Source: Dryas octopetala
Taxonomy: Eukaryota; Streptophyta; Magnoliopsida; Rosales; Rosaceae
Reading direction: 5' to 3'
DNA length: 64,000 nucleotides
Assembly: GCA_963921425.1 (NCBI GenBank)
Contig: OY992833.1
Location: 20,979,454 to 21,043,453 of the forward strand
Translations under genes and position numbers: made by a program
Shown: in pieces, positions 60,316 through 64,000 of the stretch
Layout of the letters: every line of letters begins with the position of its first letter
How positions within the stretch are numbered: the first letter of the stretch is position 1
Notes under the pieces: model-generated
The model's input: only the letters and a program-made list of their open reading frames with translations
Databases searched by the model: none
Told to the model about the DNA's origin: nothing

Positions 60316-61299
60316 AGAATGTATACCTGTATGAATTGCTGGAGGCCAATAATGATTCAATATTTCAAAATAAATCCTTAGATTAAGTTTACAAGAGAAG
60401 CGTACGCACATCTTGTAGCTGAAGTTTGAGTGTAGAGTTAAGTTCCATGAAGTTTGAGTTTAGAGTTAAGTTCCATGTACATTGGATTCGTTTTGGTTTT
60501 GAATACGTATAAGCCTTCACTCCGGCCTCCCTATATGAATCTATTATGTGAGTTCTTTTTATAGCGTGAATTTATGTCAAGCCAATAAATACACAATACG
60601 TAAATATTGTATGACATACGAATTTAACTATGGTGAGGAACCAGAAGGTGAATATATATATATCCTGAAATAAATTTTGAAGGTGTAGGTGAGTAGAGGC
60701 AGCTGATGGTAGTGATTTAGCTAGCTAACCTATAAGCAATCCTACCTACCCATTTTACGAGTACGTTCTCTCAGAATGTGACTAAATAAATATATGAATT
60801 CTGCCCTTAATGGGAAACTTATATATATGAGTACCGAAAGTGGTCCAATGAAGTGATGAGTTCAATTTCTTCACTCTCACTGGTTAGTTACACCAGTAGT
60901 ACTACAGTACTCTACTTCAATTAACCTCCCATCGAAAAAGAAGAAGGTATTTGAAATATACATGTACAAAAAATAGTAAAAGAAGAACAGTAAAAATAAT
61001 TAACATGTACAAAATCACCTAACAAGAAATATACAATATATTCAAGTAAAACTAATACTCGATATCTATAGCTACCATAGGCAGCAACGTTTCAATTTTC
61101 CTTACAGTAAAATGCATGCAGTGTGGTTCACATCGGTTTGTACAATTAGCTAGCTAATATATATTTGTAAAAATATATAGCTACTTTTTATTTTAAGCTA
61201 GCTGTGGATTTTAATTATTACATGCACACGGTAGAGATTAATATCATATCTATAGATGCATAAATGGAGCTTCTATTAAACAATTCTTTAAAATCTATT
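60316..61299. other. AT-rich intergenic DNA, no gene seen
   Basis: A direct repeat GAAGTTTGAGT(G/T)TAGAGTTAAG lies at about 60420 and 60450. Otherwise AT-rich, with TA microsatellites (60652-60662). No gene recognised. Confidence 0.35.
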
Positions 61300-62830
61300 T
61301 AAGGACCCGTTTGGATGGAGGAATTTCAAGGAGAGGATTCAGTTTGGTTTCAAATTAAGGAATGAATTTAGATTTGACCCAAATCATAGTGAATTTTAGA
61401 GGCCCAAATTTATGGATTTCAAATTGATTCTCCAACTAGGTATTTGACCCACCTATTTTTGGCCTGAAATTTACCTATATATACTACGTGGATCAGAGGA
61501 TTTTGTAGGCATGCCACCGCCATGTGGGCGAACAAACAGTATTTTGGCCGAAGTCCAAAAGAAGCGGCCGGAGAAGTTGATCAGACGATTGTGGGCCGAG
61601 GTACGAGTAGTAACTTTGGGCTGAGGTTCTTTTTTGGCCTAATCTAGTGCTAGGACTTCACCTGGAAGTGTTTACGACAACTTTGTGCCTGAACTCAAAA
61701 GAGGTTGATACGGAGCTTAGAGTATTTTGACCTAAATAGAAACAATAAACTTTGAAGAGAAAAATAAACTCAATATGATCAAGATGTGATTGGTAGCTGA
61801 TGATAGTTCGTACGTACCAGGAATCTAACCAGGCTTTTCAGCCCTTGATCAAGTCATATTAACAGTCGAACAAGCAAAGGTTGTTTTGTGTTAATTCAAA
61901 GCAACCAAGTAAAATAAAGAAATACTGATTTGATGATAAAGCTAAAGTGGCTATAGGTCTTTACCCAACAAACGTTAGTCAAGGGGTAGGTAATATATAA
62001 TGACCTTCAGTTATTTCAAAGCACTATGACAAAAGCAAGAAATGACAGATCTAGAAAACAACGTTCATTAAACTCAGGACCAAATAGGGAAATACATAAA
62101 TTACGTTTAGAGTGTTCATAAAGATCGAACTTACAACGAAATAGTAAAAAGAAAGCAATAAATACAACAAAAGCAATGAGCTTCAGGTTTAGTCAATAAC
62201 TAACAAAGGTTGGCTTTTAATGGCAGTGATTACCTAAAAGACAAGGGGTTACAGAGACTAAAGTGAAAAGACTTAAGAGCAGGAACACTTTGAATATTCA
62301 AAGGAAATGGGTCAGCTGCTTTGGGATATGGTTTTCGTTTTGTTTTTTGGGAGGTTGATGATGATAATATTCCTTATGTAACTTGATATTTATACCACCT
62401 TCCGAGGTTAGGTTTTGTCATGACCTCATACGGATGAGTTCCACGTATAGGGCCCTTCTTGATCTCCTTTTGAACTTCACCTAACTTTGTACTATTGCCA
62501 GCTTTTATGCACGCCACCTTTCTTTTCCCAGCTCGAACAATAACATGGTTGTGCTACTTTTCAGAACTTACTCCCTCAAGTGATGTCATGAGATTCCTTT
62601 TGTCGGTTTGCTAACATTGGCCCATATTGTCATGAGATTCCTTTTGGTCACTTGTCTTACAACCCTTTCTTTCCACTTGGCGATTTTGAGGTTAGCCCTT
62701 ACACCACCATACTTTCTCTCTCCCTCACCTTCAGCCATTATCCGACCACCACCGCCGGCGACACCTCCAGCCAATCTCCTCCTTGCTTATGTTTTATTTT
62801 CTAAAAAGTAAAAACAAAGTGTGGTTGCTA

Positions 62831-62880
62831 AGATTCGAACCCCCAACCTTATATACACTAATAAAACCCTCAACCAACTA
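62831..62880 (-). repeat. tRNA-like module
   Basis: The minus strand reads TTGGTTGAGGG (A-box-like, from about 62876) and GGGGGTTCGAATCTTAG (B-box-like, about 62846-62830). It resembles the module in the hAT element at 27521-27572. A full cloverleaf is not present. Confidence 0.4.
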
Positions 62881-63446
62881 AGGGTGGGCATTCAAACCGG
62901 TAAACCGAAAAACCAATCCAAACTGAACTAACGATTTGGTTTGGATCAATTTTGTAATTGAACGGTTTGAAAACCAAACCAAACTGTAAATTTCGGATTG
63001 GTTACAGTTTGGTTATCACAAACCGCATGTTAAACCAAACCAAACCGACTACTTATATGAATTAATAATATATTATTTTTTACATATGACATTATATAAT
63101 TTGAACAAAACTAATCTATATGGTAGTATGCACCATATACAATCATGTATAATGTCTTAAACTTGCATTATAGACTCACTTTTCAAAAATAATTACTATG
63201 TTTTGAAAATTTTAGGATTGAAAAATAATGTTGGGCTTGTAAAATAATATTGGGCTTATAAAATAATGTTGGCCGGACCATGAAAAACCAAACCAAACCG
63301 AAATTTTCGGTATACTGAACCTTCGGTTTTAGGCTTCTATGATTTGGTCATGGTTTGAGAAAATCTCAAACCGACCATGCATAGCGGTTTGGTGATGATT
63401 TTGACCCAAAACCAAATCAAACCAAACCAACTCTACAACCACCTAA
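62880..63446. mobile_element. Inverted-repeat element with AACCAAACC-rich ends
   Basis: Both ends are dense in AAACCAAACC/GGTTTGGTT words (for example 62920-63050 and 63280-63430), folding back on each other, with an AT-rich centre at 63060-63230. It opens AGGGTGGGCATTC, resembling the TAGGG-type elements at 27248, 30740 and 51825. No clear target duplication. Confidence 0.5.
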
Positions 63447-63707
63447 GCTAAACCTATATTTGTGTTTGATTGTATATTTTAAATATTTATTATATATTGC
63501 TAAATATATGAAATTTAAAATCATATTTCTTATTTTTTATTCTTAATCATATGTTTAATTTCTTAAACAGTCAAAAAAATTTCTTAAATTGAAATCCTCA
63601 ATGAAATTCTCACATTTAAATTTTGTATCCAAACAATAGAATTTCAAATACATAGATTTCAAATGCATAGATTTCAAATCCAAATTCAAGAACCAAACGG
63701 GCCCTAA

Positions 63708-64000
63708 GAGATTTCTAATGGAATTCACTCCAAATCCTAATTCGATGATTGAAATTGTCTATGTTATAAGTATGTTTGGGCTTAAATTCTTGATTTAGGC
63801 CAGGACAGGTTCTTGGGTTTACAAGCAGAAGAAGTCAAGACATGACAAAGAAAGCCCAAATGGGCCCAAAGTCTAAGAAACCTTCGGTTGATAATCAACC
63901 GAAGGGAAGCAAGAATGGATGGCTTCGGTTGATAGTCAATCGAAGGAATATGATACAATTTTGTTTTCAAAAAAACTGTCATGACGAGGGAAGAAGAGGC
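63708..64000. other. Window end: unclassified DNA with twin palindromes
   Basis: Two quasi-palindromes, CTTCGGTTGATAATCAACCG (within 63881-63905) and CTTCGGTTGATAGTCAATCG (within 63923-63945), lie about 41 bp apart. The surroundings (GGCCCAAA, AAGCCCAAATGGGCCC) look like retroelement DNA that continues past the window. Confidence 0.45.

Larger units (their letters stand above)
61303..63704. mobile_element. Harbinger/Tourist-like element (2402 bp) with nested repeats
   Basis: The ends GGACCCGTTTGGATGG (61303) and CCAAACGGGCCC (63704) are inverted repeats flanked on both sides by TAA (61300-61302 and 63705-63707), as in PIF/Harbinger. Subterminal AATTTCAAAT-type words are inverted at the right end. 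Inside are about 1 kb (about 61500-62580) of GGCC-containing unknown sequence, an 18-bp direct repeat GTCATGAGATTCCTTTTG (62585 and 62629), a tRNA-like module and another inverted-repeat element (62880-63446). No transposase frame. Confidence 0.75.

Noticed and set aside
61500-62580. Same family as the 52690-54013 insertion
   Set aside because: Both have GGCC-type words and A-rich tails, but I could not find a shared stretch long enough to support homology.

Overview
The window is nuclear DNA from a flowering plant, most likely a woody eudicot; Rosaceae is my best guess, from gene content and repeat style only, and at low confidence. Supporting points are plant-type genes with GT-AG introns, a plant microRNA gene, AT-rich intergenic DNA dense in MITEs, and a nuclear copy of chloroplast DNA. 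I support three complete protein-coding genes and one microRNA gene. Almost everything else is transposable-element or duplicated DNA.

Layout. 1-1006: 3' end of a Ty1/copia retrotransposon (RNase H end of pol, then LTR). 1080-7150: two diverged copies of one segment, each interrupted by a different transposon (1.57-2.31 kb; nested hAT/CACTA-like stack 3605-5035), plus a MULE-type MITE at 7157-7548. 7823-10870: intronless plasma-membrane-type Ca2+-ATPase (ACA12/ACA13 group). 11441-14683, minus strand: five-exon plastid-type ATP sulfurylase (APS1 type) carrying a miR395 target site; it converges on the Ca2+-ATPase. 15-38 kb has no intact gene. It holds a LINE remnant, Tourist/Harbinger-like elements, several MITEs with exact 9-bp target duplications, a chimeric pseudogene joining a cytochrome P450 fragment to a MYB exon (22.5-23.3 kb), a 1.6-kb hAT element (27248-28871) and a 1.06-kb long-TIR Mutator-like element (29318-30378). 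40683-47710, plus strand: complete 21-coding-exon ARGONAUTE10 (PINHEAD/ZWILLE) gene. 49.1-56.6 kb: a segment repeated two to three times, with insertions that one copy lacks. 58033-58140, minus strand: a MIR167 hairpin. 60.17-60.31 kb: a plastid trnV-GAC fragment. 61303-63704: a Harbinger-like element with other repeats nested inside it.

Functional links. The genes are not an operon or cluster. Small-RNA biology recurs: AGO10 is a small-RNA effector, MIR167 makes the microRNA that regulates ARF6/ARF8 auxin-response factors, and the ATP sulfurylase mRNA is a miR395 target. Their proximity is probably coincidental. The clearest structural story is repeated transposition. Several insertions can be read directly from exact target-site duplications or by comparing filled and empty copies of duplicated DNA.
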